Shown here: positions 33,279 through 42,294 of the stretch, one piece after another
Layout: every line of letters starts with the position of its first letter
How positions within the stretch are numbered: the stretch's first letter is position 1
The notes under the pieces: model-generated
Told to the model about the DNA's origin: nothing
Databases searched by the model: none
What the model saw: only the letters and a program-made list of their open reading frames with translations
NCBI RefSeq assembly: GCF_043575855.1
Contig: NZ_CP144375.1
Location: forward strand, 3,968,001 to 4,032,000
Direction: 5' to 3'
Length of the DNA: 64,000 nt
DNA from: Kutzneria buriramensis
GTDB lineage: Bacteria > Actinomycetota > Actinomycetes > Mycobacteriales > Pseudonocardiaceae
Program-made: the position numbers and the translations under genes

Positions 33279-34268
33279 GTGACCGCGATGCAGTCCGCGC
33301 ACGCCATCGACGAGGAGACCCTGAACCTGTACCGGCTGACGCTGCGCTACGACACGCTGGACAGCGAGCTCGTCGCCCGCGAGGCCGACATCCCGCAGGA
33401 CCGCGCCGCCGACGCGCTGGCCCGGCTGCACGCGGCCCGGCTGATCCAGCCGGTCGGCGCGGGCGGGCATTTCCGCCCCACGTCGCCGGAATGGGCCGAG
33501 GCGGAGCTGCTGACCCCGGTGCTCGCCGAGCTGTACGCGAAGCAGCGGTTCATCGAGGAGACCAGGAAGACGTTGCAGGGCCTGGGAACCGTGTACCGCG
33601 AGGCGCGCGGGAACGCGCCGCTGAGCGAGGACTTCACGTTCCTGCCGCCGGGCGAGTCCGTGCCGGCCGCGTGCTACCGGCTGATCCAGGAGTGCTCCTC
33701 GGAGTTCGCCGCCACGCACCTGAGCACCACCGCCGTCGGCGATGTGCTGCCGGGCGAGCTGGAGATGGCGCGGCGGGGCATCGGCGTACGGACCCTGGTG
33801 CAGCACAGCGCGTTGTCCAAGCTGACGGTTCAGTCCTACGTGAACAAGCTGACCGGGGCCGGCGGCGAGGTGCGTGCCCTGCCGCAGCTGTGGTTCCGGA
33901 TGGCGATCTTCGACCGCCGCGCGGTTCTGGTGTCGGCCTGCCCCGGCGACGAGCCGGCGGCCGGTGCGGTGCTGGTGCGCAACCCGATGGTGGTGACCAG
34001 GGTGCACGAGATGTTCGAGCACCTGTGGGGCACCGCCACGTCCGATATGGACAGTGACGGCGGGCGGGGCGAGCTGGCGTCGTCGCAGCTGCGCAGCGCC
34101 GTGGCGCAGATGCTGGCCAGCGGCTGCACCGACGAGGTGTCCGCCCGGCGGCTGGGCATGTCGCTGCGGACGTACCGGCGGCACGTGGCGGCGCTGATGG
34201 TGGAACTCGGCGCCCGCACCCGCTTCCAGGCCGGCCTGATGGTCCGCGACGCAGGGCTGCTCGCCTAG
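33279..34268 (+). CDS. LuxR-type regulator with TrmB-like N-terminus, possible cluster regulator
   Basis: Protein of 329 residues. The N-terminal 75 residues look like a TrmB-type winged helix (LTLRYDTLDSELVAREADIPQDRAADALARL), the middle is a ligand-like domain, and the C-terminus is a LuxR helix-turn-helix (VAQMLASGCTDEVSARRLGMSLRTYRRHVAALMVELGARTRFQAGL). This architecture is common next to actinomycete biosynthetic clusters, so it may activate the exporter and PKS genes. GTG chosen with GGAGGAGGAA upstream. A long hairpin follows. Confidence 0.78.
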   Translation: MTAMQSAHAIDEETLNLYRLTLRYDTLDSELVAREADIPQDRAADALARLHAARLIQPVGAGGHFRPTSPEWAEAELLTPVLAELYAKQRFIEETRKTLQGLGTVYREARGNAPLSEDFTFLPPGESVPAACYRLIQECSSEFAATHLSTTAVGDVLPGELEMARRGIGVRTLVQHSALSKLTVQSYVNKLTGAGGEVRALPQLWFRMAIFDRRAVLVSACPGDEPAAGAVLVRNPMVVTRVHEMFEHLWGTATSDMDSDGGRGELASSQLRSAVAQMLASGCTDEVSARRLGMSLRTYRRHVAALMVELGARTRFQAGLMVRDAGLLA

Positions 34269-34282
34269 GCACAACCCAGCAC

Positions 34283-34340
34283 CAGACCGAATGCGCGAAA
34301 CCGGCAGACAAGCATCTGCCGGTTTCGCGCATTCGGTCTG
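34283..34340. terminator. Long perfect hairpin (26-bp arms), bidirectional terminator
   Basis: CAGACCGAATGCGCGAAACC…-loop CAAGCA-…GGTTTCGCGCATTCGGTCTG, 26 perfectly paired bases each side. It lies between the convergent LuxR-type regulator and DHA2 exporter genes and will end both transcripts. Confidence 0.8.
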
Positions 34341-34411
34341 TCTGTGAGCGCGACTCGCGCAAAAACGCAGGTCCCGGGTGGGGGAGCCCGGGACCTGCGT
34401 CATGGCGAGGG

Positions 34412-35890
34412 TCAGGCGACGGGTTCGGCCGCCGGCTTGACCTTCTTGGGCAGGGCGAACATCAGGGCGAAGGCGAGGACCAGGCCGGCGGCAACCCACC
34501 AGAGGCCGTGGCTGAACGCGGTGCTGTACGCCGCGGCCCGGGTCGGGCTGGTCGGGGCGACGTTGCCGACGGCGCCGAAGAAGGCCACCGACACCAGGCC
34601 CAGGCCGAAGGCCCAGCCGATCTGCTGCACGGTGCTGATCAGGCCGGACGCGGAGCCGGAGTGCTCGGCCGGCACGTCCGACAGGATCGCGTCGGTGATG
34701 GGCGAGATGATCAGGCCCATGCCGAAGCCCATCACCAGCAGCGCCGGGATCATCTCCCAGGTGGTGATCCCGGTGCCGATGCCGTTGACCAGCAGCATGT
34801 AGACCAGCACGCCGACGGTCATCACCAGCGCCCCGGCCTGGAGCACCTTGCGGCCGAACTTGGGCACCAGCACCGCGACCGACACGCCGGCCGCGCCGCC
34901 GACGGCGATCGAGAACGGCACGGCGGTCAGGCCGGCCTGGAGGGTGTCCCAGCCGAGGCCGGTCTGCATGTACAGCGTCCAGATCAGGAAGAAGATGCCG
35001 GTGGTGGCGCCGAAGACCAGCTGCACGCCGATGCCGGCGGCGAAGCTCTTGATCCGGAACAGCGAGAGCTCCACCAGCGGCGAGCCGCTGCGGCGCATCT
35101 TGGCCCGCTCGAAGGCGATGAAGCCGATGAACACGACCACGCCGGCGACCATCGACGCGAACGTCCACAGTGGCCACCCGAGCTGCTCGCCCTGGGTCAG
35201 CGGGAAGAGCACCAGCAGCAGGCCGACGGTGGCCAGCACGGTGCCGACGACGTCGATGCGCAAGGCGTTGGGGCTGCGGGACTCGGTGATGAACCTGGCG
35301 CCCAGCAGCAGGCCGGCGACGCCGATCGGCAGGTTCACCAGGAAGATCGGCCGCCACTCGAGGCCGAACAGGTTCCACTGGGTCAGCAGCGCGCCCAGCA
35401 GCGGGCCGGCGACCGCGCCGAGGCCGACCATGGCCCCGTACATGCCGAACACCTTGCCGCGCTCCTCGGCCGGGAACGTGACGTGGATGATCGACAGCAC
35501 CTGCGGCACCATCATCGCGCCGGCCGCGCCCTGGAGAATGCGCGAGGCCACCAGCATGTCGGGGCTGACCGCGAGTCCGCACAGCGCGGAGGCGACGGTG
35601 AAGCCGCCGATGCCGAGCAGGAACAGGCGCTTGCGGCCGAAGATGTCGCCGAGTCGTCCGCCGGTGATCAGGCCGAGCGCGAACGCCAGCGCGTAGCCGC
35701 CGGTGATCCACTGGACCGCGCTGAACGAGGCTCCGGTGTCGCGTTGGATGCTGGGCACGGCGATGTTGACGATGGTGACGTCGACCAGGTCCATGAAGGC
35801 GGCGGTCATCACCACCGCGAGGGCGAGCCACCGGCGGCTGTCGGCCGCGGCGGGCGCTGTGGGAACCACAGCGGTGGGGGCGATGGTCAT
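34412..35890 (-). CDS. DHA2-family MFS drug exporter (EmrB/QacA type)
   Basis: Fourteen-segment exporter of 492 residues. Markers: FMDLVDVTIVNIAVPSI (motif D1), GGRLGDIFGRKRLFL (motif A), and RILQGAAGAMMVP followed by GPLLGALLTQWNLFGLEWRPIFLVNLPIG (motif C and after). Proton-driven export of hydrophobic compounds; next to a PKS cluster it is a good candidate for product efflux and self-resistance. Six bases follow the stop of the upstream MMPL gene on the same strand. Confidence 0.9.
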   Translation of the reverse strand: MTIAPTAVVPTAPAAADSRRWLALAVVMTAAFMDLVDVTIVNIAVPSIQRDTGASFSAVQWITGGYALAFALGLITGGRLGDIFGRKRLFLLGIGGFTVASALCGLAVSPDMLVASRILQGAAGAMMVPQVLSIIHVTFPAEERGKVFGMYGAMVGLGAVAGPLLGALLTQWNLFGLEWRPIFLVNLPIGVAGLLLGARFITESRSPNALRIDVVGTVLATVGLLLVLFPLTQGEQLGWPLWTFASMVAGVVVFIGFIAFERAKMRRSGSPLVELSLFRIKSFAAGIGVQLVFGATTGIFFLIWTLYMQTGLGWDTLQAGLTAVPFSIAVGGAAGVSVAVLVPKFGRKVLQAGALVMTVGVLVYMLLVNGIGTGITTWEMIPALLVMGFGMGLIISPITDAILSDVPAEHSGSASGLISTVQQIGWAFGLGLVSVAFFGAVGNVAPTSPTRAAAYSTAFSHGLWWVAAGLVLAFALMFALPKKVKPAAEPVA

Positions 35891-35896
35891 CCGTCT

Positions 35897-38029
35897 CTAC
35901 CTTTCCTGCGCTTCGAGTGGAGCGGCGTTGACGCTAGCTCCGATGTAGGCCAGTTCCCGTCCTAGTTCCGGCACGGGTTTCGCGGGAACGACCCGGCGCG
36001 GCCACCACATGGCCTCCCCCAGGTCCAGGGTCAGCGCGGTGACCAGCACCGAGCGGACCACGAAGGTGTCGATCAGCACGCCGACCGCGACGGTGAAGCC
36101 GAGTTCCGCGGCGAACACCATCGGCAGCGACGCCATGGCGGCGAACGTGCCGGCCAGCACCAGGCCGGCCGAGGTGATCACGCCGCCGGTCGCCGTCAGG
36201 CCGGTCAGCGCGCCCCGCCTGGTGCCCAAGCGGCGGGATTCCTCCCGCACCCTGGTGACCAGGAAGATGTTGTAGTCCACGCCGAGCGCCACGAGGAACG
36301 TGAACGCCTGCAACGGGAACGCGGCGTCCATGCCGCCGAAGTGGAACACGTGGTCGAACACCACCGTGCTGATGCCCATGGTGGCGGCGAAGGACAGCAC
36401 CACCGTGCCCACCAGCACCAGCGGCGCCACCAGCGACCGCAGCAACAGCACCAGGATCGCCAGCACCACCAGCAGGATCGCGGGAATCACCACCCACGAG
36501 TCCCGCGCGGCGCCGTCCTGCATGTCCAGCGTGATCGCCGAACCGCCGCCGACCTCCGCCTCCGCGCCCAAGATGGCGTGCACGACGTCGCGCACCTGCT
36601 GCGCGGTCGCCAGCGACTCCGGGCTGTCGGTCGCCGCGCGCGGGGTCGCCATGATGAACGACTTGCCATCCTTGGCATCCAGCTGCACGACCGTGGCGAT
36701 GGTGGGCAGCAGCGACAGCGTCAGTCGCACATTGTCCGAAGTGGACGAGTTCACCACGACACAGATCGGGTTACCCGCGCCGGCCGGGAAGTGCTGCGTC
36801 TGAAGCTGTTCGCCGGCGACGGCCTCGGTGGTCTTGGTGAACTGGTCGTCCTGCGGGATGCCCTCGGCGTGCATGCCGATCATGCCCAGCGCGAACGACC
36901 CGAGCACGATCGCCGTGCCGATCCAGGTCAGCCGGGGCTTGCGGGCCACCACCTTGCCGACGCGCGACCACACGCCCTCACGGGCCGGCGGCAGCGAGCC
37001 GAACGTGGGCCGGACAGGCCAGAAGATCCAGCGGCCGCAGATCACCAGCAGCGCCGGCATCAGCGTCATCATCGCCAGCAGGGCGACGACGATGCCGACG
37101 GCGCACACCGGGCCCAGGCCGCTGGTGGAGTTGAGGGTGGCCAGCAGCAGCACCAGCAGGCTGATCGCGACCGTCGCCGCGCTGGCGATGATCGCCGGGC
37201 CGGAGCGGCGCAGCGCCTGCGCCATCGCCTCGTGCCGGTCCACGTGCAGCCGCAGCTCCTCCCGGTAGCGGGCGACGAGCAGCAGCGCGTAGTCCGTGGC
37301 GGCGCCGAACACCAGCACGCTCAGGATGAAGCTGCTCTGCGAGTTCACGACGATGCCGGCGTAGCGGGCCAGCACCGCGATCACCGCCTCCGACGTGAAC
37401 ACGGCCACCACCGCGGTGATCACCGGCAACAGCCACAGCGTCGGGCTTCGGTACGTGAACAGCAGGATGGCGACGACCACGATCACCGCAATGATCATCA
37501 GCAGGTCGGCGTCGCCGAAAGCCTTGCCGGAGTCCGAGGCGTAGCCGCCGGGACCGGTGACATGGCTGACCAGACCGCCGGCGTCCGTGCCGGCGATGGC
37601 GTTCAGCTTGTCGACGACCTTGGCGATGCCGGTCCAGCCGGACTCGCCGACCCGCACCGGCACGATGGTCGCGACGGCCTTGAGGTCGTCGGACACCAGA
37701 GGCAGCTGCACCTTGCCGGTCACATCGGGAACCTGCTGGAACAGCACGGCGTCCGCGTTGACCTTCTTCAGGTCGGCCGGGGTTAGGCCGCTGGGCCGCG
37801 CGTAGACGACGATCGTCGGCATGGTGTCGCCGGCCTCGAACTTGTTGGCGGCGGCGAGGAACTTCGCCGACTCCGACGAACTCGGCAGCCACGCCGAGAT
37901 GTCGTTCTTCTGCACCGAACCGAGCATGCCGGCCAGCGAGAACGCCGGCACGAGCAGCGCGATCCAGGCGACCAGCACGACCCACTTGGCCCGGCGGCCC
38001 CCGGGCAGGGCGACGATTCTGCGGAACAC
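35897..38029 (-). CDS. MMPL-family (RND-type) transporter
   Basis: Protein of 710 residues with twelve transmembrane helices and two periplasmic loops. FGAATDYALLLVARYREELR and ALGVDYNIFLVTRVREESRR are the paired MMPL signatures with the proton-relay Asp-Tyr pairs. Exports lipids or polyketides in actinobacteria. GTG start. Operon with the DHA2 exporter (6-base gap). Confidence 0.9.
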   Translation of the reverse strand: MFRRIVALPGGRRAKWVVLVAWIALLVPAFSLAGMLGSVQKNDISAWLPSSSESAKFLAAANKFEAGDTMPTIVVYARPSGLTPADLKKVNADAVLFQQVPDVTGKVQLPLVSDDLKAVATIVPVRVGESGWTGIAKVVDKLNAIAGTDAGGLVSHVTGPGGYASDSGKAFGDADLLMIIAVIVVVAILLFTYRSPTLWLLPVITAVVAVFTSEAVIAVLARYAGIVVNSQSSFILSVLVFGAATDYALLLVARYREELRLHVDRHEAMAQALRRSGPAIIASAATVAISLLVLLLATLNSTSGLGPVCAVGIVVALLAMMTLMPALLVICGRWIFWPVRPTFGSLPPAREGVWSRVGKVVARKPRLTWIGTAIVLGSFALGMIGMHAEGIPQDDQFTKTTEAVAGEQLQTQHFPAGAGNPICVVVNSSTSDNVRLTLSLLPTIATVVQLDAKDGKSFIMATPRAATDSPESLATAQQVRDVVHAILGAEAEVGGGSAITLDMQDGAARDSWVVIPAILLVVLAILVLLLRSLVAPLVLVGTVVLSFAATMGISTVVFDHVFHFGGMDAAFPLQAFTFLVALGVDYNIFLVTRVREESRRLGTRRGALTGLTATGGVITSAGLVLAGTFAAMASLPMVFAAELGFTVAVGVLIDTFVVRSVLVTALTLDLGEAMWWPRRVVPAKPVPELGRELAYIGASVNAAPLEAQER

Positions 38030-38042
38030 GACTCAGCCCTCC

Positions 38043-38648
38043 TCAAGTGTGGTAGACGTCGATGTGCCAACTGCCGTCGGCGTTGTCGACCGTGCGGATG
38101 TGCCATTCCACCGTGATCGGAATGCCGTTGATGATCACGTAGAAATCGGCGGCCACGGCGACGCTCTTGGTGCCGTCGCCGGTGTGCGAGGACCAGTCCT
38201 TCAACGCGTCGTACGCCAAACCGCCGTAATCGCAGGTTCCCCCGGTGGCCCACACGGTTGCGCCGTCGTAGCGCAGGCCGAAGTCGAAACCGGCGTGCCA
38301 GGCGTCGCAGCTGTACGCGGAACACAGCCGCACGGACCGGGACGTCTTGGTCGACGTGAAGGTGGCGATGTTGACGCAGTCGGTCTCCGGTACGCCATCC
38401 GGGTATTTCTTGTGCAGGAAGTCGCATTCCGCGGTGGAACCCGTGTAGCGGACGCTGGTCGTGCCGACCGCCGGCGCGTCCGCATTCACGATGAGCTTGC
38501 CGGCCAACGGCGAAGTCTGGCCGACGATGCTGTTGCCGACCGGAGCGGCGGGCGCTTTCGCGGTCCCGCCCAGGAATGCCGTTGACACGCCGAGTGCGAC
38601 GACCGCCGTGGCCACCGCCAGCATGCCGGCTGTGCGTACTCGGGACAC
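38043..38648 (-). CDS. Secreted Cys-containing hypothetical protein
   Basis: Exported protein of 201 residues with an N-terminal signal segment (about residues 5-31). The mature part has six Cys (in …ECDFLHKK…, DCVNIAT, RLCSAYSCDAWHAGFDFGLRYDG, GGTCDYGG), likely disulphides, and a beta-rich end (FYVIINGIPITVEWHIRTVDNADGSWHIDVYH). No family recognised. GTG at 38648 is chosen because AAGGAAAGG lies upstream. It is 13 bases ahead of the MMPL gene and may be co-transcribed. Confidence 0.6.
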   Translation of the reverse strand: MSRVRTAGMLAVATAVVALGVSTAFLGGTAKAPAAPVGNSIVGQTSPLAGKLIVNADAPAVGTTSVRYTGSTAECDFLHKKYPDGVPETDCVNIATFTSTKTSRSVRLCSAYSCDAWHAGFDFGLRYDGATVWATGGTCDYGGLAYDALKDWSSHTGDGTKSVAVAADFYVIINGIPITVEWHIRTVDNADGSWHIDVYHT

Positions 38649-38757
38649 TGTCGTATTCCTTTCCTTCCCGGCACGATCAAGTCTGCCCAGCCCGGTGATC
38701 ACCGGGAAGGCGCTGGAACTGGCACCCTTTTGCCTGGCAGTTTCCTGCCATCGGCGC

Positions 38758-38892
38758 TCACCACCAGGCGCTGGCCGCCTGCCGCCAGCACCCCGGCCCC
38801 GCCTCGGGCCGCGCCGGCTCGGCCGGCACGGTTCCCTGTTCCACCAGGGCGCAGAACGCTCGGACCAGAGCCGAGATCTCCTCGTCGCTCAC
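38758..38892 (-). CDS. Small protein at the end of the PKS operon, acyl-CoA carboxylase epsilon-like
   Basis: Protein of 44 residues starting at a GTG that overlaps the TcmI-cyclase stop (GTGA). It has a helix ISALVRAFCALVEQG, a Pro-rich stretch and an ending GPGCWRQAASAWW, somewhat like the short epsilon subunits of actinobacterial acyl-CoA carboxylases, which end in a PGxWR-type motif. If so it would help supply malonyl-CoA; no alpha or beta subunit is present here. Last gene of the operon. Confidence 0.45.
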   Translation of the reverse strand: MSDEEISALVRAFCALVEQGTVPAEPARPEAGPGCWRQAASAWW

Positions 38893-39215
38893 GGTCTCAC
38901 CGACCAGTGGTAGAACTGCTCGGCCATGGCGTCGCGCGGGGAGCGCCAGGTCTGCGGGTCGTACGGCTTGATGTGGTGCGACAGCTTGTCGTTGACGTCG
39001 ACGAACAGCTCGTGACCACGCACGTCCTCGACCCGCTGCGGGCCGTGCTCGTCGGTCTCGAACAGGTGGAAGTACAGGCCCTGGTAGCGGAACAGCTGGC
39101 GGCGGGTGACGCCGACCAGCCCCGGCAGGTCGGTGCGGTCCGACTCGGTGAAGATGTCGGCGACCTGCCCGGCCGCGTCCGGCGTCATCCGGGCGACGAT
39201 GAGCGTGGTGGTCAT
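38889..39215 (-). CDS. TcmI-type polyketide cyclase
   Basis: Small cyclase of 108 residues matching the TcmI family: TLIVARMTPDAAGQVADIF, SDRTDLPGLVGVTRRQLFRY and LYFHLFE near the N-terminus, then KPYDPQTWRSPRDAMAEQFYHW at the end. TcmI closes the last ring of tetracenomycin, and its relatives (PdmK, WhiE) act in pentangular and spore-pigment pathways. Acts on an ACP-free or bound aromatic intermediate in the cytoplasm. Confidence 0.92.
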   Translation of the reverse strand: MTTTLIVARMTPDAAGQVADIFTESDRTDLPGLVGVTRRQLFRYQGLYFHLFETDEHGPQRVEDVRGHELFVDVNDKLSHHIKPYDPQTWRSPRDAMAEQFYHWSVRP

Positions 39216-39227
39216 GACGGCCTCCGA

Positions 39228-40415
39228 TCAGGTGGGGATGAGCTGCTTCATGGGGGGACGGGCGACGGACCAGCGGGCGCGGATCGGGCGTTCCACGAAC
39301 GTGTAGAGCAGCCAGGCCAAGCCCAGGCTGACCAGCAGATCGATGGCGATGATGCCGAAGGACGCCGGGATGCTGAACAGCTTTCCGCTGCGCAGCACGG
39401 TGCCGCCGCCGAAGACCACGATGCCGTGCACCAGGTAGAAGGAGTACGACATGTCGCCGAGCTTGGCCCAGATCTTGCCGCGCAACAGGGAGCGCCGGTT
39501 GTGCACGTCGGTCGCCGCGGCCGCGGTGACCAGCAGCGCGGCCGGCAGGATCTCCACGAACGCCAGCTCGTAGGTGAACGGCAGCAGCAGGCCGACCGCG
39601 GCGGCGCCCAGGTAGATGCCGATCGCCGGCAGCAGGCCGAGGTTGATCCAGCGGCCGGTCTTGAGGATCCGGCACATGATCATGCCGAGCACGAAGTCCA
39701 GCATCCGGGTGGGCGGGGCGGTGTAGACCATCCAGAACTGGGTCATGCCGATCGGCGAGGCGAACGGGAACTGGGGCGTGCCGGGCACCAGGAAGTTGGA
39801 GATCGTGGTGATGGCCAGCACGGCGCCCACGATGCCGCCGACCCACCACCACAGCCTGCTCGGCGCGATCCTGTTGACACCCTTGAGGATCACCGGGAAC
39901 AGCAGGTAGAACGGGATCTCGCAGGCCAGCGACCAGGTGGAGCCGTTGAGCGCGGCCCAGATGTCGTAGCGCGGGATCCAGGACTGCACCAGGAAGATGT
40001 TCGGCAGCAGCTGCCACAGCGTCGCACCGGTGCCCAGCAGGCAGATCAGCATGGTGACCAGGTGGCCCGGGTAGATGCGGACCAGCCGGCGGCGCAGGAA
40101 GCCGCGGTAGCTGTCGGTGGGCTTGGCCAGCCAGGTCAGCAGGAAGCCGCTGAGCACGAAGAAGAACGAGACGCAGCCGAACGCGGCGACCCGGAACACG
40201 GCCTCGAAGGTGTCGCCGAAGGCCACGTCCGCGAACGGGTTCACGCCCGGCAGCGGCAGCAGGGAGTGGTCCATGAACACGGTCAGCGACGCGAACGCCC
40301 GCAGGCCGGGCAGCGTCGTCAGCCGCAGCTTGGCCGGCTTCGCCGCCGGCGGCGGCCCGGCAGAAGTCGGCTCGGAAGGAGTCGGGCCCGCGGTTGCGGG
40401 GATCGTGGAGGTCAT
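39228..40415 (-). CDS. Acyltransferase 3 family membrane protein
   Basis: Integral membrane acyltransferase of 395 residues with about ten hydrophobic helices. Family motifs: LPGLRAFASLTVFMDH (catalytic His within RAFA…H), SFFFVLSGFLLTWL, and KLGDMSYSFYLVHG. Relatives O-acylate sugars or macrolides (as OafA and mycarose acyltransferases do). Inside the operon it may acylate the polyketide or a sugar on it. Confidence 0.85.
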   Translation of the reverse strand: MTSTIPATAGPTPSEPTSAGPPPAAKPAKLRLTTLPGLRAFASLTVFMDHSLLPLPGVNPFADVAFGDTFEAVFRVAAFGCVSFFFVLSGFLLTWLAKPTDSYRGFLRRRLVRIYPGHLVTMLICLLGTGATLWQLLPNIFLVQSWIPRYDIWAALNGSTWSLACEIPFYLLFPVILKGVNRIAPSRLWWWVGGIVGAVLAITTISNFLVPGTPQFPFASPIGMTQFWMVYTAPPTRMLDFVLGMIMCRILKTGRWINLGLLPAIGIYLGAAAVGLLLPFTYELAFVEILPAALLVTAAAATDVHNRRSLLRGKIWAKLGDMSYSFYLVHGIVVFGGGTVLRSGKLFSIPASFGIIAIDLLVSLGLAWLLYTFVERPIRARWSVARPPMKQLIPT

Positions 40416-40445
40416 CGCACGGCTCGTTTCCGTTGGGGGTTTGCG

Positions 40446-41402
40446 TCAGGCGACCGCGCGCAGCCGGTCCTCGGTCAGGCCGAGCAGGCGGACGGCGTTG
40501 CCGGTCAGGATGTCGTTGGTGTCCTGCGTGGACAGATCGAGATCGGTGACCGTGCGCACCAGGTCGGCCACCTCGTGGGGCAGCGGCGGGGTGTCGGTGC
40601 CGAACAGCACGTGGTCCGCGCCGAACACGGACACGTTGGCGCGCAGCGCATGCGTGCTGTGCGACGCCGTGTCCACCCAGATCTGCGAGAAGTAGCTGCT
40701 GGGCTTGCGGGGCAGCGCGGGCTTGCCGGCCGCCGCCCAGTGCCGCGGCGAGTGCGCGAGGTCCAGCCGGTCGGCCAGCAGGGCCAGCGCCCCGCCGCCG
40801 GTGGCCGCGATCACCCGCAGGTTCGGGTCGTGCTCGAACCGCCCGCCCATGATCAGCGTGGCCAGGCTCAGGTGCACGTCGGTGAACCGGCCCAGCTGCT
40901 CCACCAGCCCGAAGTGGGTCAGCGCCGGCGAGCCGACCGGCTCGGCCGGCGGGTGCAGCATGATCGGCACGTCCGCCTCCGCGGCCAGCGCGAAGAAGCC
41001 ATCCGCGCCCGGGTCGTCCAGGAACCGCCCACGCACCGACGTGTTCACGATGAAGCCGACGAACTCGGGACGGCGCACCAGTTCCGCGGCGGCAGCGAGT
41101 TCGGCGTCCGTGCCGAACGGGTTGACGTAGGCGTACGCGAGCAGGTGCCCGGCGTGCGCCCGAACCGTCTCGCCCATCCAGTCGTGGAAGGCCGCCAGCT
41201 TGTCCGCGGGCTGGGCGTAGTTGTCCAGGCCGGGAATTCTTGTCATGGTGCCGAAGCCGACCGGGCTGCCGACCACCGTCAGTCCGATGCCGGCCGCGAG
41301 CTTGCGCTCGATCATGCCGTCGATGTCGCCCAGGCTGGGCGGCATCGGGTACTTGGCCAGCAGCTCCGGCGCGGTCACGTGGCCGTGCACGTCGATGATC
41401 AC
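40446..41402 (-). CDS. Amidohydrolase-2 family enzyme (ACMSD-like)
   Basis: TIM-barrel metal enzyme of 318 residues. HGH at the start of strand 1 (VIIDVHGHV), a His in IMLHPPAE, and the catalytic Asp in LFGTDTPP fit the ACMSD/gamma-resorcylate decarboxylase group; the strand-6 metal His is not obvious. Relatives decarboxylate aromatic acids, so it may remove a carboxyl from a benzoate-like end of the polyketide (inference). Its GTG overlaps the upstream dehydrogenase stop (GTGA). Second enzyme of this family in the window, after the one at 60633. Confidence 0.82.
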   Translation of the reverse strand: MIIDVHGHVTAPELLAKYPMPPSLGDIDGMIERKLAAGIGLTVVGSPVGFGTMTRIPGLDNYAQPADKLAAFHDWMGETVRAHAGHLLAYAYVNPFGTDAELAAAAELVRRPEFVGFIVNTSVRGRFLDDPGADGFFALAAEADVPIMLHPPAEPVGSPALTHFGLVEQLGRFTDVHLSLATLIMGGRFEHDPNLRVIAATGGGALALLADRLDLAHSPRHWAAAGKPALPRKPSSYFSQIWVDTASHSTHALRANVSVFGADHVLFGTDTPPLPHEVADLVRTVTDLDLSTQDTNDILTGNAVRLLGLTEDRLRAVA

Positions 41403-42280
41403 GATGACACCGCCGGCACGCTCGTCCGCACCACGGCGACCGCGTCCAGGTGCCCGAGGCCATCCGCCACGCCCTGCCGGAACAGCTCGCCGGAGGCGGC
41501 GGTCACCGGCGCGTCGACGCCGTTGGCCGTGGCCAGGTCGGTGGCCAGCCGCAGGTCCTTGTCCATCAGGTCCAGGCGGAAGGCGGCCGGCTCCAGCCGG
41601 CCGGCATTGACCAGCATGCAGCGAAAGGCCACCACCGGCGAGCTGTACCCGCTGCCGCCCAGCACGTTGAGCACGGTGGCCCGGTCGAGGCCGGCGGCCG
41701 CGCCGATGTCCACCGCCTCGGCCAGGCCGGCCAGTTGGACGCCGAGGAACAGGTTCAGCGCGATCTTCATCTGCGCGCCGGATCCCCACTCCCCCAGCAC
41801 GTTCACGTCCTTGCCGATGCTCTCCAGCAACGGCCGCGCGGCGTCGACGTACGCCTGCGGCCCGCCGACGAGCACCCGCAGCTGGCCGGAACGGGCGTGG
41901 TGCGGGTTGCCCAACACACGGGCCTCGACGAACCGCAGGCCCGCCCTCTCGGCCCGGTCACCGATCTCCTGTGCCGACTCGGCCGACGTCGTGCTGGTGT
42001 CCAACACCAGCGCCCCCGCCGGCAGGGCTTCCGCGGCGCCGTCCGGTCCGAAAAGGACTATGGTCACGGCGTCCGCGTGCGCCAGGCTGACCAGCACCGC
42101 ATCGGCGCCGCGGGCCGCCTCGGCCGGCGTGCCGGCCGCGACGGCGCCGCGCTCCACCAGCGGCGACAACTTCTCCGTGCTGCGGTTCCAGACCCGCAGC
42201 CGGTGGCCCTCGTCCAACAGCCGCTCGGCCATGCCGGCGCCCATCGCGCCGGTGCCCAGGACGGCGATCGTCGAAGTCAT
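41399..42280 (-). CDS. NAD(P)-binding beta-hydroxyacid dehydrogenase (HIBADH type)
   Basis: Dehydrogenase of 293 residues: Rossmann motif VLGTGAMGAGMAERL at the start and the catalytic-lysine helix GSGAQMKIALNLFLG near residue 170. The family includes 3-hydroxyisobutyrate dehydrogenases, glyoxylate reductases and some imine reductases; LDTSTTSAESAQE is the substrate-loop motif. Rare in type II PKS operons; may reduce a side chain or ring ketone. Substrate unknown. Confidence 0.84.
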   Translation of the reverse strand: MTSTIAVLGTGAMGAGMAERLLDEGHRLRVWNRSTEKLSPLVERGAVAAGTPAEAARGADAVLVSLAHADAVTIVLFGPDGAAEALPAGALVLDTSTTSAESAQEIGDRAERAGLRFVEARVLGNPHHARSGQLRVLVGGPQAYVDAARPLLESIGKDVNVLGEWGSGAQMKIALNLFLGVQLAGLAEAVDIGAAAGLDRATVLNVLGGSGYSSPVVAFRCMLVNAGRLEPAAFRLDLMDKDLRLATDLATANGVDAPVTAASGELFRQGVADGLGHLDAVAVVRTSVPAVSS

Positions 42281-42294
42281 AGCGGATTTCCTCC

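Noticed and set aside
33129..35831. Minus-strand frame of 900 codons
   Set aside because: Passes through the LuxR-type regulator in antisense and the DHA2 exporter out of frame, with no recognisable domain.
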